A stretch of DNA of 64,000 nt from Tetmemena sp. SeJ-2015. Lineage: Eukaryota > Ciliophora > Spirotrichea > Sporadotrichida > Oxytrichidae. The stretch's first letter is position 1; each line of letters begins with the position of its first letter. The position numbers were made by a program, and so were the translations under genes. Under the pieces are notes generated by a model. That model was not told where the DNA came from, searched no databases, and saw only the letters and a program-made list of their open reading frames with translations. Of this stretch, positions 1-12,161 are shown one piece after another. Location of the stretch: assembly GCA_027382625.1 (NCBI GenBank), contig JAJKFJ010022350.1, positions 49,913-113,912 of the forward strand, written 5' to 3'.

Positions 1-284
1 TTAATGACTGCACTTTTTTCTAATTGGCAATTAATGGAAGAAAAAGTGACTGCTTGAGCAATTTCATTAGCCAATAAGAGAAATTTTCTCGTTGTTTAAA
101 ACAAAATCCTAATTTGGCAGATTATTCTCCGCTATATATATAAATGCATTCAGCACATACATAACTCTCAGAGAACTCTATATGTCTTACACTTGCGCAG
201 CCCCGAATTTGGTTTCTTTGCTAAGTAAGGTGTTTTTGAATAAAATGTAAATAGCTGAAATATAGCTGTCGATAAATGGGATTT

Positions 285-1580
285 TTGCAAAGGCAACAAT
301 AGCAATTGGTGAGGCGCTAAAAGACTAGCAGTGTCTCGAGACACTGGCGCTTAAGAAGAATGACCTCAATATTTAAAATAAGCCCTTCATAATATATATT
401 AATGGAATCAAAACTTTAAATGAATTACTAGGTCTTTCTATGGCAATTAAAGATATGAACCATACCCTAAATGCGATTGGAGATAAAGGTGCTTCAATAG
501 TTTGCGAGGCTTTGATTTTTTAAAAGTATTTATAGCCAGGGTATTTGAAGAACGAAGATAGCAAAATCACCTCAATTGGAGCCGCAAAGTTCTCTCAATT
601 AATCAGCAAATGGAACACTCTCACTGAGCAGTAAATATCATTCCTGACGTTTTTATTTATTGTTTGTTTGACTATATTTGGTAAGCAATCAAATTGATAA
701 ATAAGGTGCGAAGTCTCTGGTCAAGGCAGGCAGAAAAGGTTTCAAAAATATCGTCTTAGACAACAATCACTTTCAGTAGAAAAGATATCCATGAGCTATT
801 CACTATTCTTAACTATATATCCCTATATTCTTCCCTTAAGCAATTTTAATTTAATTAGTAGCATGCTAACTAACGCCCAAGTCACTCCTCTAGCCAAGTA
901 GATTAAAATCAATACGTCTTTAGCAAGATTTAAATATTACAAAATTTACAGACAGACAGCAGCATCTGACTTCCAGCGGATGCTATAAAGACATAAATCA
1001 GCTATCATTGTTTTCATTTTCTATCTTTAACTATTTTAATGTACTTCCCCAGGTACTCACCACAACAATTTGTCCCAGTCAAGTGGGCTGCAATTCTTTC
1101 AAGCCCTATAAAACAAACCAATCTTCGGAATTGAAAGATAACTAGTCTCTTAAGAAACTGCATCTGTGACTAAATTGTTCCCTCATTCTTAAGCTTGGCA
1201 GTTTCTAGCAGACACCTGTTTACTTCTCTTGGACTTTTTAGCAAATAGAGTGGGTCAGAAGGAGCAGCTGAAATTACTCAAAATGGTTTAGAAAATAAAA
1301 TTAATTATGAATTGATTTCTTGAAGAGACCTAGTTAGAACTGTAGATGGAGGGGAACTTTATAAAGGATACAGGCTTGATTACAGTTGCTGAAATACTTA
1401 CAAAAAATGTAGAGCTTTAAGAACTGTACCTGTACAACAACGCTTTGGAAGACTAGGGTATGAAAAATCTCGGCCTGACGTTGTTGAATAAGACTCATTT
1501 GTTATCTTTGGATATGGAGTTCAATAAAATTGTCTTTGAAATAGCAACCTCATCTTCACGTCAAAAAGTCTCAAATATAA
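285..1580 (+). CDS. Leucine-rich repeat (RNI-like) protein, fragmented
   Basis: Two coding blocks lie on the plus strand, about 285-660 and 1318-1580, with TAA/TAG read as Gln. Both translate to ribonuclease-inhibitor-type leucine-rich repeats. The first contains IGDKGASIVCEAL and ITSIGAAKFSQLI. The second contains MEGNFIKDTGLITVAEIL followed by LQELYLYNNALEDQGMKNL and LLSLDMEFNKI. The spacing of L and N residues and the 'xxDxG' element are typical of the family, which usually serves as a protein-protein interaction scaffold. The roughly 650 bp between the blocks show no clear coding and may be an IES or a spacer. No start codon or C-terminus can be fixed, so the gene is partial. Family call is fairly safe; function is unknown. 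Confidence 0.6.
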
Positions 1581-1849
1581 ATACACACAAACACACACAC
1601 GCTCTTATTTATGATAAGTTAAAAACAATTTAGAGATACTAAACTAAAATAAGATTAAGAAAGAATCTGGCAATTCAATCACAGACTGTCTCTAAGTCAC
1701 CGAAAACTTTAAAGAGCTAAAGACCCGGCAATAATAAACTTAGCGAAGAATAAGGCAAGCCAATTGACCTTAGAGAAAATAAGTACTCTGAGGGCTTGCC
1801 ACCAGAGCAACAATAAGCTTCTGCCAAAATACAATCAAAAAATACTTTT

Positions 1850-2500
1850 TAAAAATTTTAAAAAAGGGGGAAAGAATGGGTTTTGAAGGGAAACCAATTT
1901 TTTATTTGACCTACCCCTCTTCTAACTTGATAATAATTAAGGAATTACCTGAGAAAGCTAAAACTTTCAAAGAAGCAAGTCTAGAATTTCTTAATTTGAG
2001 AAACTATCACATTTAGGGAAAAAAGGGGTCTTTTTGGGTTTCTACTAAAATTTCTATAATTCTTTGGGAATTTCCCCAAACACAAGTTCTTGAATATAGT
2101 AAAAGATATGAGAGTTTTACTTTTTTTTAATTAATAAATTAGTTGAGGAAGGGAAAAATTAATTATAAATAGACAAAAATTATTATTTTTTTTAAAATTT
2201 AAAACAAAATTTCAGTCAAGATCTTTCCAAAATTCCCCAAAATTTTTTAAATTTAAAATTCTTTTTTTATTTTAAAACCCAAAAATTTTAAAGGGGGGGA
2301 TTTAGTTTTTTTTGAAGATTTTCAATTTGGGAGATTAAGTTTATTTTTTTTTAAATTTAAACTCAAAAGGGGCCCTTTTAAATTTTAATAAATCCTAATT
2401 AAAAAAAAAAAAAACCTTTGAGTGTTTCCCCCCTTTTCTTAATACTTTTGGACCCAAAAAAAACCCCCCCCCTTTTTTTTCTTCCCAACCCCATTAAAAT
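1850..2500. other. Homopolymer-stretched, low-quality-looking block
   Basis: This stretch is packed with runs of A, T, C and G of 5-10 bases, for example at 2400-2480, including long C and G runs that are very rare elsewhere in this AT-rich window. No coding frame or repeat unit is visible. It looks like consensus from poor reads rather than biology. Confidence 0.5.
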
Positions 2501-2529
2501 ATTTAATCTTTCTTGATATTATGATATCA

Positions 2530-5500
2530 AGCTATTTTTATTAAATCAGCTTGAAGTAATATGGCAGCCAATATTATATAAATTGACAGCATCAATCAGA
2601 TTCATCAAGCAACCTAACTCATAAACTCTCAGCTTTTATTCACCCTCAAACAACTCTAGGCCAATCTAGATTGCTCCAAAAATATAAACTAAAACCCTAT
2701 GCAAACCTCACCACTAATAAGGTTATGATTTATAAGTAGTCCCTTACTAATATCTCTAGAGCTACGCTCTATAATTATCCTCTTTTATTTTTTAATATAA
2801 GGAGATCATAATCTCAGCAGCTCTTACCATCAGGCTAGCACCTCAAGTGCACCAATGACAGCCACTACTCTTAGTGGTGAGGAACAATAACTCCGCCAAA
2901 TAAAATCCACTACCTTCTTCTGAATGAAGATAGTCAAAAAAGTCATCATCCCAAGGGTTTAAAATTTTTAAAACCAAATTTATAGAAATATACTTCTATA
3001 TTGCTGCCTCAGCAAAATTATGAAAGCCCACTCAAGAGTGGAGGCAAGTCAACAACCTCCACTCATTTGGATATTTATCTTGCCAATATCAAGCAATTTA
3101 TAAATTCCTATTGTTCTTTCTTCTCTATCTTAATTGACTTAATTGAAGCCTCCTTGATTAAGTCTTCTGCTCAAGTCTCAGATCTGAAAGGGAATAATAA
3201 ATGCAGCAACCCAGTAATCTTTGCTAGCTTAGACTAAGAAGCTTAATCAGCGCAAAACTAATGTAAATAACTTCTTATACAATCAGCAGCAGATTATTCA
3301 TCAACTTACATTAAAATTCTTATTTATTCAAGTACGGAGAAGTTCTGGATATGGCCAAAATGTAAATCTATCGATGACTACGAGATGGTTTTAAAAGTGC
3401 TCATAACTCTAGAAGGTAAAAAAAGAATTTTGACTTAACTCTTAAAGGGTAATTGCTGGCAGGAAACTTGCTCATGAGAGAGGACATCTACAGCACTACT
3501 TCTAACTCTTTGGCTAAAATTTCTCACTTATAAGAGATTTTAATAACTATGTTCATTTATTATTTTTGTCATAATAATCAACGTACTCATTTTGCGAGAG
3601 CGATAATTAAAGGAAGGAAAGCTCAGTCTAATAAATGCAGCGAAGCAGATTTATTTGGAACCCTGCTTTAGCAAGCTTTAATTTTGCTTTAAATACAAGC
3701 TCTCAGCCTAGTTCAGTTCAAGAAAGTTAGGAGAACGATAGAGTAATCTCTTGAAGCAATCATTCCAACATAAAGCAACCAATATTTCTGAGAGACTCCA
3801 GCCAAAATCAAATGTCTGTACTGCCTAATTTAAAAAATCAGACTAATGGATTTGGAATATCCTCTCCCTCTTATTCATTTTATCTTAAAGTGAGTAGAAG
3901 AGGTAACTATCTGTAACTCAGGAATAGTCAGAAGTATCAACCCCTCAGCTTCAATATTAAGAAAGTGCTTCTTAATTCTAACTTTCCTATCTTTAATTGG
4001 CAATAGCAAATGCTTTAATAAAATACTGCAATTTCCTTTCTTACTCTACTACAGACTCAGATTTAAAAACAACAAGATCGGCATTTGCAATCATCAGTAG
4101 TAACAGTAGTAGTAGTATACTCTGCTATCCCTTCAAACACCTAAAATTCTCTAACCTCTACTGTTGTAAGATCAATAGTTTCAAGTCTTTGGTGGAAAAA
4201 AGATTTATAAAGGAGCCTAATCATTTAAGAACAGATAACTATTAGCTTTTAGCAAATATTAAGACTAATTCAAGTTCATTAATTATTAATGATGGTGGTG
4301 TCAGCATCATGTTTTCATTAATAATTTAACTAAGAAATGAAAAATCTCTTTATATTATTTCACAGAAGTCCTTAATATAGCTCTAAGATTAGTAGTCCTT
4401 CGCTTCATGGCATGATCCTAATTTGACTTCTTACCACAGATTGAATTTAATAAACACTTTTTCATTTATGATTCCACTCGTAAGCTCTAAGAGAACAAAG
4501 GAGTAGCTTCGTTGTTTCGCAAGCTCAATAGAACTCAAAGCTTTGCTGAATAAACTTATCCATTCCACTTTGCCATGAAGTTAATCTTGCTTAATGAAAT
4601 CATAGTCGCTTAATAAGCTTAGTTGGATCAAGATAAAATTATATAATACATAAGGATAAATTAAGTGAGAGAATACGCTTTTCTATATACATCTCAGAAG
4701 TTAATAGCTTTCATTTCTATTCACATCAGCTTTAAAAGGAAGCATTATTTAATATAATTATTACAAGGAGAAAACGAAAAAAAGATCAATTTAGTCCCAC
4801 TGTAAGACAAGCTCAAAGTCTTAGACGTCAGCCAAAGTTAAACACTTTTAAGCCTGCTTAAAAGTATGGCCACTTTTAACTAAATAAAAAACAAGAGGCA
4901 AAAGATTCTTACCAATATTTAAAGCATCACCAAAACTCATTGTATTTATTATAATTTTAAGATGATTACTTGAAGGCAGTAAAATACCATCAGAGAAAAA
5001 AAGTTTTTTTTTACTTTAAAATGATTATTTAATGATATCATAAAGCAGCAACTGCTATTGAACCCACCTCAAACTTATTCAATATAACTGTAGATGCAGA
5101 TTATGAAAGTAGAGTATTTTAAGAGTGATCTACCTCTCACTAAGCCCTTGTGGATGAGGTTATATGCAGAGTCAGCTATAGCAAGAGTACTTCCTCCCCA
5201 GTATAGAATCGTTTTGCCTCCTCAATTAATGGATGCCTAATCTCATGCCTCAAAGAAAGATACATATCATTTTTACTTTAATTTTGAAGAGAGTAAGCAA
5301 TAAGAATCGCTAACTTACATAAATGGAAAGAAGACCAAGGATGTGATGCAGCTCAAATTGCACATAATAGAATAAATATGATGGGATCAATCTATTCATT
5401 ATAATATCATACTTATAAAGCCATTCTCCAGTGCCTAAGTTTAAAAGTAAAAACAACCCAAACACCACTAATTACTGAGTTCAATTGAATTTTAATAAAA

Positions 5501-5770
5501 ATAAGAGGCAGATGTATATCATTATTTTATATTAGAATAATTTCTAAGTTTAAAGACACTGGTATCATAAAATCATAGTTCAAAAATCAAAAGAAACTTA
5601 AGGCTTTTAGAGACACAAAATCCAAGAGAAAATACAAAGAAAGCTAACTTGGCTTTATTTCAGGTTCTAGAGAAGCCCTTACTCGAAAATCTAGAAATCA
5701 GTTTATCAATATTTATCCAGTGACTGAGAAAGCAAACTACAAAAAGGAATTTGAGAGATAACTTTTTCTA
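2530..5770 (+). CDS. Uncharacterised plus-strand gene, frameshifted
   Basis: Successive plus-strand frames with only TGA as stop cover this interval, linked by several frame changes. The clearest pieces are 2815-3480 (Ser/Gln-rich start, then an alternating polar and hydrophobic stretch), about 4435-4965 and 5040-5395 (balanced Lys, Glu, Asp and Leu content, with motifs such as KVEYFKSDLPLTKPLW) and 5490-5755. Composition is richer in Asp, Glu and Lys than random AT-rich DNA would give, which is why I call it coding. I recognise no domain. It could be one gene of about 1000 residues or two adjacent ones, possibly continuing the leucine-rich-repeat gene upstream. Some of the gaps may be IESs. 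Start and end are approximate. Confidence 0.4.
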
Positions 5771-6100
5771 ATCAAAAAAAATAATCTATTTTTTAAGAGG
5801 GTAAAACCATAATATAATATTAAATATTAAGAAAAATTATTGCAAATTTATTTCAAGTTCTATTTTAAAATGGCAAATTTTTGTTTAAAAAATAATTTTT
5901 TTTTTTCTTTTGATTTTTTTTTTATTTTAAACCTTTTTATATCTTTTTTAAAAAATTTTTTTTATTGATTTCCCATTATTCTCTAAGTCATTATTTGTGT
6001 TTTTTCTATCTTAATTCAAACCCCTAAATATAAAAAGGAAAATAAGTTTTGGGATAATTAATTTTTTAATACTTTAATCATGCAGTCAACGCGAAATTAC

Positions 6101-6850
6101 TCAAAAAATAACTAAATGTCCTCCCTTTTCAGTTTCATTTTCTCTAAGTAGGATGTGTCCCCTTTAGTATAAAACCATTCTAACATCAACTCCATCGCAA
6201 AAATGTAGAGTGCCAGCGCCACATATCTCGTTTTAAATTCTTTTTCAATGAAAATTGGGGTTGCACTTTTCCCATCCCTTTTAATTTTAAGATCACATCA
6301 ATTTTTGATTGATCCTCAATTTTGCCCCTAAGCCACTTCATTTGGGGAAGCCAAATCTTCCCTAAAGTTCCTTTTCTCAAATCTCTCGTAGACTGTAGCA
6401 AACATCTTTTTAAATGGGATAACGTATAAAACTGTGAATCGAGTGAAGGGCGTCTATTTTCCACTAGCCATTTTATATATAATAATCTGAATAGTATTTT
6501 ACGGAATAGCTGATCAGCGTGTGAGAGGGAGGGAGCGTGAATTGTATGTGGCATGACGAAGCTTTAGTGTCACACACAAACACCTCATGAAGAAGAGTTG
6601 GTAAGAAGCACGATAACATAGAAAGTAAGAAGTCATGAAGTAAATTATAACTACAAGTGCGTTACTTGCAGAATCAGCGAGACTCCAGCTGTAGGAAGCT
6701 TTGTCTTCATCCGCTCTTTCAGCGGACCATGTATGTTGCGTTCCATTAAGAAGTTCAGAGAGAGATCACAGACGGTGAGATCGATCTTACTCGTTGACAA
6801 CCTCAGCATACACAAGACAAGGAACGAAGAGGGCATACGCTGAGTTGACA
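6101..6850 (-). pseudogene. TBE transposase remnant (C-terminal part)
   Basis: Read on the minus strand with TAA/TAG as Gln, the interval gives short transposase-like pieces separated by frame changes. One upstream piece contains EDKASYSWSLADSASNA. The final 39 codons include AGTLHFCDGVDVRMV and end at a TGA (6101-6103) just inside the left terminal repeat. The position next to a TBE terminus and the 'LHFCDG' type of motif fit the C-terminal half of the roughly 42 kDa DDE transposase (Tc1/IS630-like). I could not place the catalytic Asp/Glu residues, and the frame is broken several times, so this copy is not expected to be functional. Assignment rests partly on context. Confidence 0.55.
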
Positions 6851-8739
6851 ATCAATCCTGTTTTTAATGTTCCATCGCCGGTTTCAGACGGGCATGAGTT
6901 TTACTGAACTTAGTTAAGGGAACTGATAAGAAGCTGAGCTGGCTCATTTCTTGTCATTTAAGCTATCGATTAGAGATTATAGTGGATAGTAGAATAAGAG
7001 AGTGGAAGAAGAGAAGACAAATTATGTGCGAGTAACGTAGAGTGAAATTTAGGAATAGTTTAAGTTAACTTAATTGAATTAAGCTCACTTTTGCTATATC
7101 GTGGGAGAAGGGATCTTAAGAGGTTCCTTTTTCTCTCTTCTGTTTGGCCAGATGGAGCCTAGCTTTCCTATCCTTCTACCTGCTCCCGCACTCTATGTGC
7201 AATTCGTCGTCTAAGTTTCATAGTAGTGATAGATCGCCAACATTTTCATTAATGGAATGCTACCTCGATGTTGTATTTTGTTCAGTGCTTGATACTTTGC
7301 TCTCTCTTTCATTAAGTAGATGGCCAGTGCAGGTTCTCTACACAGTTAAACTCTTAAAATTTACAAGAGAGTGGTATTCTGAAGCTGTCAAAGTTCGTCG
7401 ACTTGATAACTTTCCTTGCGTTCTTTGGTCGTTTCCTCTATTAGATCTTCTTCTGTGTTGCATAATTCAATGTCTCTTTGAGGACTCTGCAGTACAGTAG
7501 CAGACGCAAAGAAGACCTTGCGTCTGTGGCACTTGTTTAGATTTCTTGTTAGAAGAATAGAGCAACTCCGTGATCTCCAACTGCATATTTAGTGACTGAG
7601 ATATATCGGATAGTTTGGATCCCATTACATGTTGAACATCGATTGTATTTGAAGTTCTTAGTCATCGCAAGGAATTGCTTTGAGAACGAGAATCTTTGTT
7701 CCATACATTGCGAAGGAACCCACTAGATTTTGTTATTCATCATGATGGCTGTCTTAACTTGCTAGTATAAGTGCCACAGAGTGTGCCTAGTTAGAGAGTG
7801 CATATACTTCTAAGTCGGAGAAACCTGTTGACTTTGAAACTCTTGCGCGTCCACCTTAATCGTCTTAATAGTTTTCACCATCTTGCTCGATTCTCGTTGT
7901 CGCTATTGAAAATTCAAAGTATAATTGATTATATTCGTGCAATTCGGACGAAGCTAAAGTCTTACTTTTTAAGTAGTGCGGGATAATATTTGTATATATA
8001 AGAACAAGTGAAAATAGATAGGAGCTAGGAGAACTAAGCGAATCAGGGTGCGAAGATGTGAAGATGGAGTACTTTTTGGGTTTTGAGTTAATGTGTGGAA
8101 TCATTTAATTTTTCTACTAATTAATACTTAAAAACTTAATTTAGATAGCTCAATACTTAAAGATGTAGTCACTTAATTAGATAGCATTCTGATCGCCAGT
8201 TAGCTCAAATTATTGTATAGCAGCTATTTTTAGCCTTTCGATGAGTCGAATCAAGTTTAACCTATGGCTTGCCAGACGAGTATTAGTAGCGGACTATAGT
8301 TGCGTATTTTTATTAAATTCGTAGCAAAATCAGCAGAAATTAAAGAGATAATATGAGCAATAATCTACTAATAGATAAGAAGATTGTGGAGAGAAACAGG
8401 TCTATAAAACTGACATCTTTTGACACTGTCTGTCGTCTTCGTGATGACTATGAACCGTAGGCAACGGGACGTCTACGTAATAATAGAGCAGGGCTCTATG
8501 AATTTTAAATTTGTAAGTTAAAGATGGACCAACCTAGCTAAGAGTAGATGATAACTGTAGGCAACCAGCTAAACATAAATAGTCCGGTTTGGAAACAGCA
8601 ACAAACAGATGCTGTGTGCACTAAGTTCAAGGGAGGTCTCTGAACTTGAGCTCGAGAAAGAGATGCTCTCTGTCTTTAAATTGTCAAGCCTTAAGTTGAG
8701 AGTCGATGGGCGTGTTAAAATATTCGCCCACTGTTCTGT

Positions 8740-10190
8740 GCTCTGGTTGTGATCAGAGATACATGAGGAGAAATGGAACTTTTTGATGTTGTTCATGATC
8801 ACACAGACAGTAATTACGAATATATACAGAGCCTCAGCGGCACATCAAGGAAGTCACACTAAGACAAACTAAGAATCAGTAGATGATTATACAATTCAGT
8901 GGAAACGGATACGGGCACACTCATCTCTTGCTTCTACTTGTGAGCGACAATTTTTCATCTCACTCTGCTTTCCTTCAGAACATGGAGAAGAAGTCACAAT
9001 GGCTGAGTTCGTAATTGAGATACATAACATTCTTATTAAAGATGGGTGCAGCTCAGAGTTGGCAATTACGTACCTTGACAGGATTTCAAAATTATTGAGA
9101 GCAAGAAGGGAGAAGAAATTTTTGTGCGCGCAAAAGAATATGAGTTCAATGAATAGAAGCCATTAGTGTATAAGGTGTCAGGGTAATAGAAGCTCTTCAG
9201 CTAGTCATAAGCAGTCCATGCTTAGAGATCTGTAACTTTGGAAGGAGGATAGTGATCTAAAAATTACTCCCTCTTGCTGATGCGAAGCGAAGAGAAACCG
9301 ATCAATCATACAAAGAAGGATATAGCGTTACAAGATTCTATTCCCTTACGAAAAATATCTTGTAAAGTTAGGAGAGAAGAGGAGTCATATGAGTTTTCGC
9401 GAAACGAATGTCTAGTGGCTTTGAGAGAATTGCGAGGCAATCAAGGCTTGAAGTACAGCTTCTTTTATCTTGCTGGTGTTTCGTATCGTTGTCATGCATT
9501 ACGATCTGTCCATTCGCCTTTCCTAAAAAGGAGATCACCCATAATGAATTTTTTTCACGCTTGCACGAGTCTGCACAAACAATTACTAAGCTTGAACTGC
9601 TATTCTGCACTTGACCTCGGTATTTTAGAGGATGATCGGTTTTGAAGTTGCATGAGAATTGAGCCAACATTCACAGTGACATAGATTCAAGCCAGAAGAA
9701 ACCTTCTGAATAAACACTTGAACCAGTCAGAAGACCTGTCATAGACTTCACAGAGTGGTAAGAGAAGAAACAAACATTGAGGAAGCTCGGACAGTAGCAA
9801 GTAACTGGCAGGTGCGTTCTTATAGAGCACAGACTTGACTCACGGTTCAGTTGCAGTGGAGAAATTTGGTTCTATCGTTGCTAATACTGTGAATGCTTCG
9901 ATATGTTAACAGGGAGGGGTAACTAATAGTAGTGAAAGTGGAGAGATTGTGACATGATAAATTCGCACTGTCAGAACGATTTGTAAGAAGAGAACAAAGG
10001 TGGTTCAGAATTATAGGAAAGTTAGTACACAAGTAGATAAAGCAAGAACCTATGAAAACTTAACACTCTGTTATCTTGATTGACTAGAGGAAAGCACTTA
10101 AATGAGTATAAAATTCAGGATATGAGACGACGTCAATGGTTCACTTTCTAAGAGTTGAGTTTAGATTTGCTGTTTAGGTTAATTTAGCAA
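8740..10190 (+). pseudogene. TBE zinc-finger/kinase ORF, decayed copy 1
   Basis: The interval aligns along its length with the better-preserved copy at 58640-59860, including the finger region (CAGAGCCTCAGCGGCACATC near 8827), the ATGGCTGAGTTCGTAATTGA segment near 9000 and the block around 9500. The two differ mainly by one-base insertions and deletions, so no continuous frame survives here. In TBEs this gene (about 57 kDa) joins C2H2 fingers to a protein-kinase-like domain; its role in transposition is not established. It ends about 90 bp before the telomeric terminus at 10267, the expected position for this gene. Confidence 0.75.
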
Positions 10191-10282
10191 GATTATAAGT
10201 ACATTAAAAGAAAAATATATTATAACAAATTGTTCTCTCCATACTTTATTCTTAATCAATATTATAGGGTTTTGGGGTTTTG

Positions 10283-10717
10283 ACATGCCTTCTCTCATGG
10301 TCCTGTCCTTAAAATTTTCACTTTCACCTTCTTAGCTTTAAAGTAAAGCAAGAAAGCTTAAATAATTCTGGTCTAAATAATAGTCTCATATTATAGACGA
10401 GTATAAAGTAAATAAATTCGATTTATATAAGTTAAGGAGTAGTGGACAGATTATAAAACAAACTGAGCAAAAACAGATTGAGCGTGTGAAGTATTGTTAT
10501 AAGAGAGAGAAAGAGTAGTTTTCTTGGAACCGGATCTAACCACTGACATGAAAAAGCATGTGAAGTTGGCACATTTTTTACTTGCAAATGCTGAGCAAGA
10601 CTGATATCACAAGGATCCTTCTACCCTATTTAATTATAAACTCATTCTTATTTTCCCCATATTCTTTAATTTTGTGAGTACAAAACAGAGAACGCCAGCG
10701 TAAAATTTATAGGAAAG
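10283..10717. other. AT-rich spacer, nothing assignable
   Basis: This is flanking germline DNA right of the TBE. No convincing frame, RNA or repeat is visible. Confidence 0.4.
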
Positions 10718-12117
10718 CACATCCTATATCAATTTTATCTTTAATCGAGCAAAAAAGACAATAATGGGCATCATAAGAACAATATTTACAATCCTAGCGA
10801 ATCTCAAATTCTGGATGTGGAATAGAAGATATCTTAAGGAGTCAACAGAAGGATATTGAGAATCAACAGACAAAAAAGATTGCTCAGAACTTATAGCCAA
10901 ACGCAAATAGTTTTTCTTAAAAAATGATAAACGATATCCTTCAATTCATAGTAAAGTAATGATAAATGTATTTCAAAATCAGTAAATGTATTTTATCATT
11001 CTCAATTTTTAGTTAAGCAGATTAAGTGAACAAGATTGCTATAATAGAAATTTAAGAAAGAGATGCTAAAACTAAAAGAATGTCACGAGCAAGGCCTTCC
11101 TCAAATAGTGATAAGCAAGTGAATATTTGGATTAATCCAAGGATTCTGCTCTGTAAATTATGGCGGGGACTCATTTATCAATAATATGAACCACACACAA
11201 CTAAACCTTGCCACTTTAAGAAAGCTCTTAATACAAAACTAATTCATCCTTAAACATATGAATAATTACAAGCTCTAGCAAAGGCATTATAATTGAAGCA
11301 ATTTTTATAAATTGTCGTATTTTATAGAGGAACAGAAACAAGTATACTATCCTGAATAATTGGCAGATTGTGATACTTTTAAATAGGCTCGCCAGGAACT
11401 TATTAGAGATGAGAAGCATATCCTGTACATAAAATATTTCTAGAATACTGATTTCTCTCAAATTAATCCTAAAGACAATCAGGAGGTTTTGGCTTCAGTC
11501 TGACTAGGCAAATTAGAAATCCTTTATATAAAGACCATTGAATTTACTTTTATTAAACACTATTAAAGAGAAAAGAAAATTGAAAACTTCGAAAAGTGAA
11601 AGAATTGGAAAGAAGAAAGTTGATTTGTTAAAAAGGGTTATATCATCTATGAAGCAAATAATATTTTCTCATACTTTTAAAAAGGAATTAGCTTTCATCT
11701 CCTAAAATACTTACAATAAAAAAAATTATTTACGGTTCCTTCTCTCCCATCATTATTTATGGAGTATTAAATTTCTCCTAATCTAAAGCCGCATTTCTTC
11801 ATAATGCTGCAAAGACTCAATGATTGAATAAAATCAGGAAGACGAGGCTTTAGCTGGAAGGAGGAGAAGAGATTCATACAAAATATTTACCTTAAAAGAT
11901 CTTATCAAAATCAGCACTCGTAAGCCTGATTTCTCCAAATCCCATCTAACTCAGAAGAATAATAGTCATCCACCACCACTACCGAATCTTCCAATAACAA
12001 AATCAAAAACACGAGAAGCGAAAACGCACGAGGCATTTCTTATGCTCCAAAGGCTCAGTTCGTGCCTAACTTTTCAAGATGAGGACTTTTCCACCGATAA
12101 CAGAATAAGGCCTAACA

Positions 12118-12161
<44 letters not shown>

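Larger units (their letters stand above)
6017..10282. mobile_element. Telomere-bearing element (TBE), near full length, decayed
   Basis: The right end (10267-10282) is GGGTTTTGGGGTTTTG, and the left end starts with CAAACCCCTAAAT at 6017, a damaged copy of the same telomeric terminus in inverse orientation. The next 40 bp of the left terminus match the terminal repeat of the second copy (58511-59943). Total length is about 4.27 kb, close to the roughly 4.1 kb known for oxytrichid TBEs. TBEs are germline-limited DNA transposons that carry a DDE transposase, a zinc-finger/kinase protein and a small third protein, and their transposases act in genome rearrangement. The transposase remnant is on the minus strand next to the left end, and the zinc-finger/kinase remnant is on the plus strand near the right end. 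The middle (6.9-8.7 kb) should hold the rest, but I could not assign it. Flanking triplets (ATT left, ACA right) do not match, so no target duplication is visible. Confidence 0.85.

Noticed and set aside
2060..2260. CCCCAAA strings suggesting telomeric repeats
   Set aside because: Single units inside the homopolymer-distorted block, with no tandem C4A4 array and no TBE terminal repeat beside them.
7144..7500. 118-codon plus-strand frame inside the TBE
   Set aside because: It stops at TAG, not TGA, and falls in the unassigned middle of the decayed TBE. No similarity to TBE proteins can be judged by eye.
9274..9645. 123-codon plus-strand frame
   Set aside because: It is part of the decayed zinc-finger/kinase copy in mixed frames, not a separate gene.
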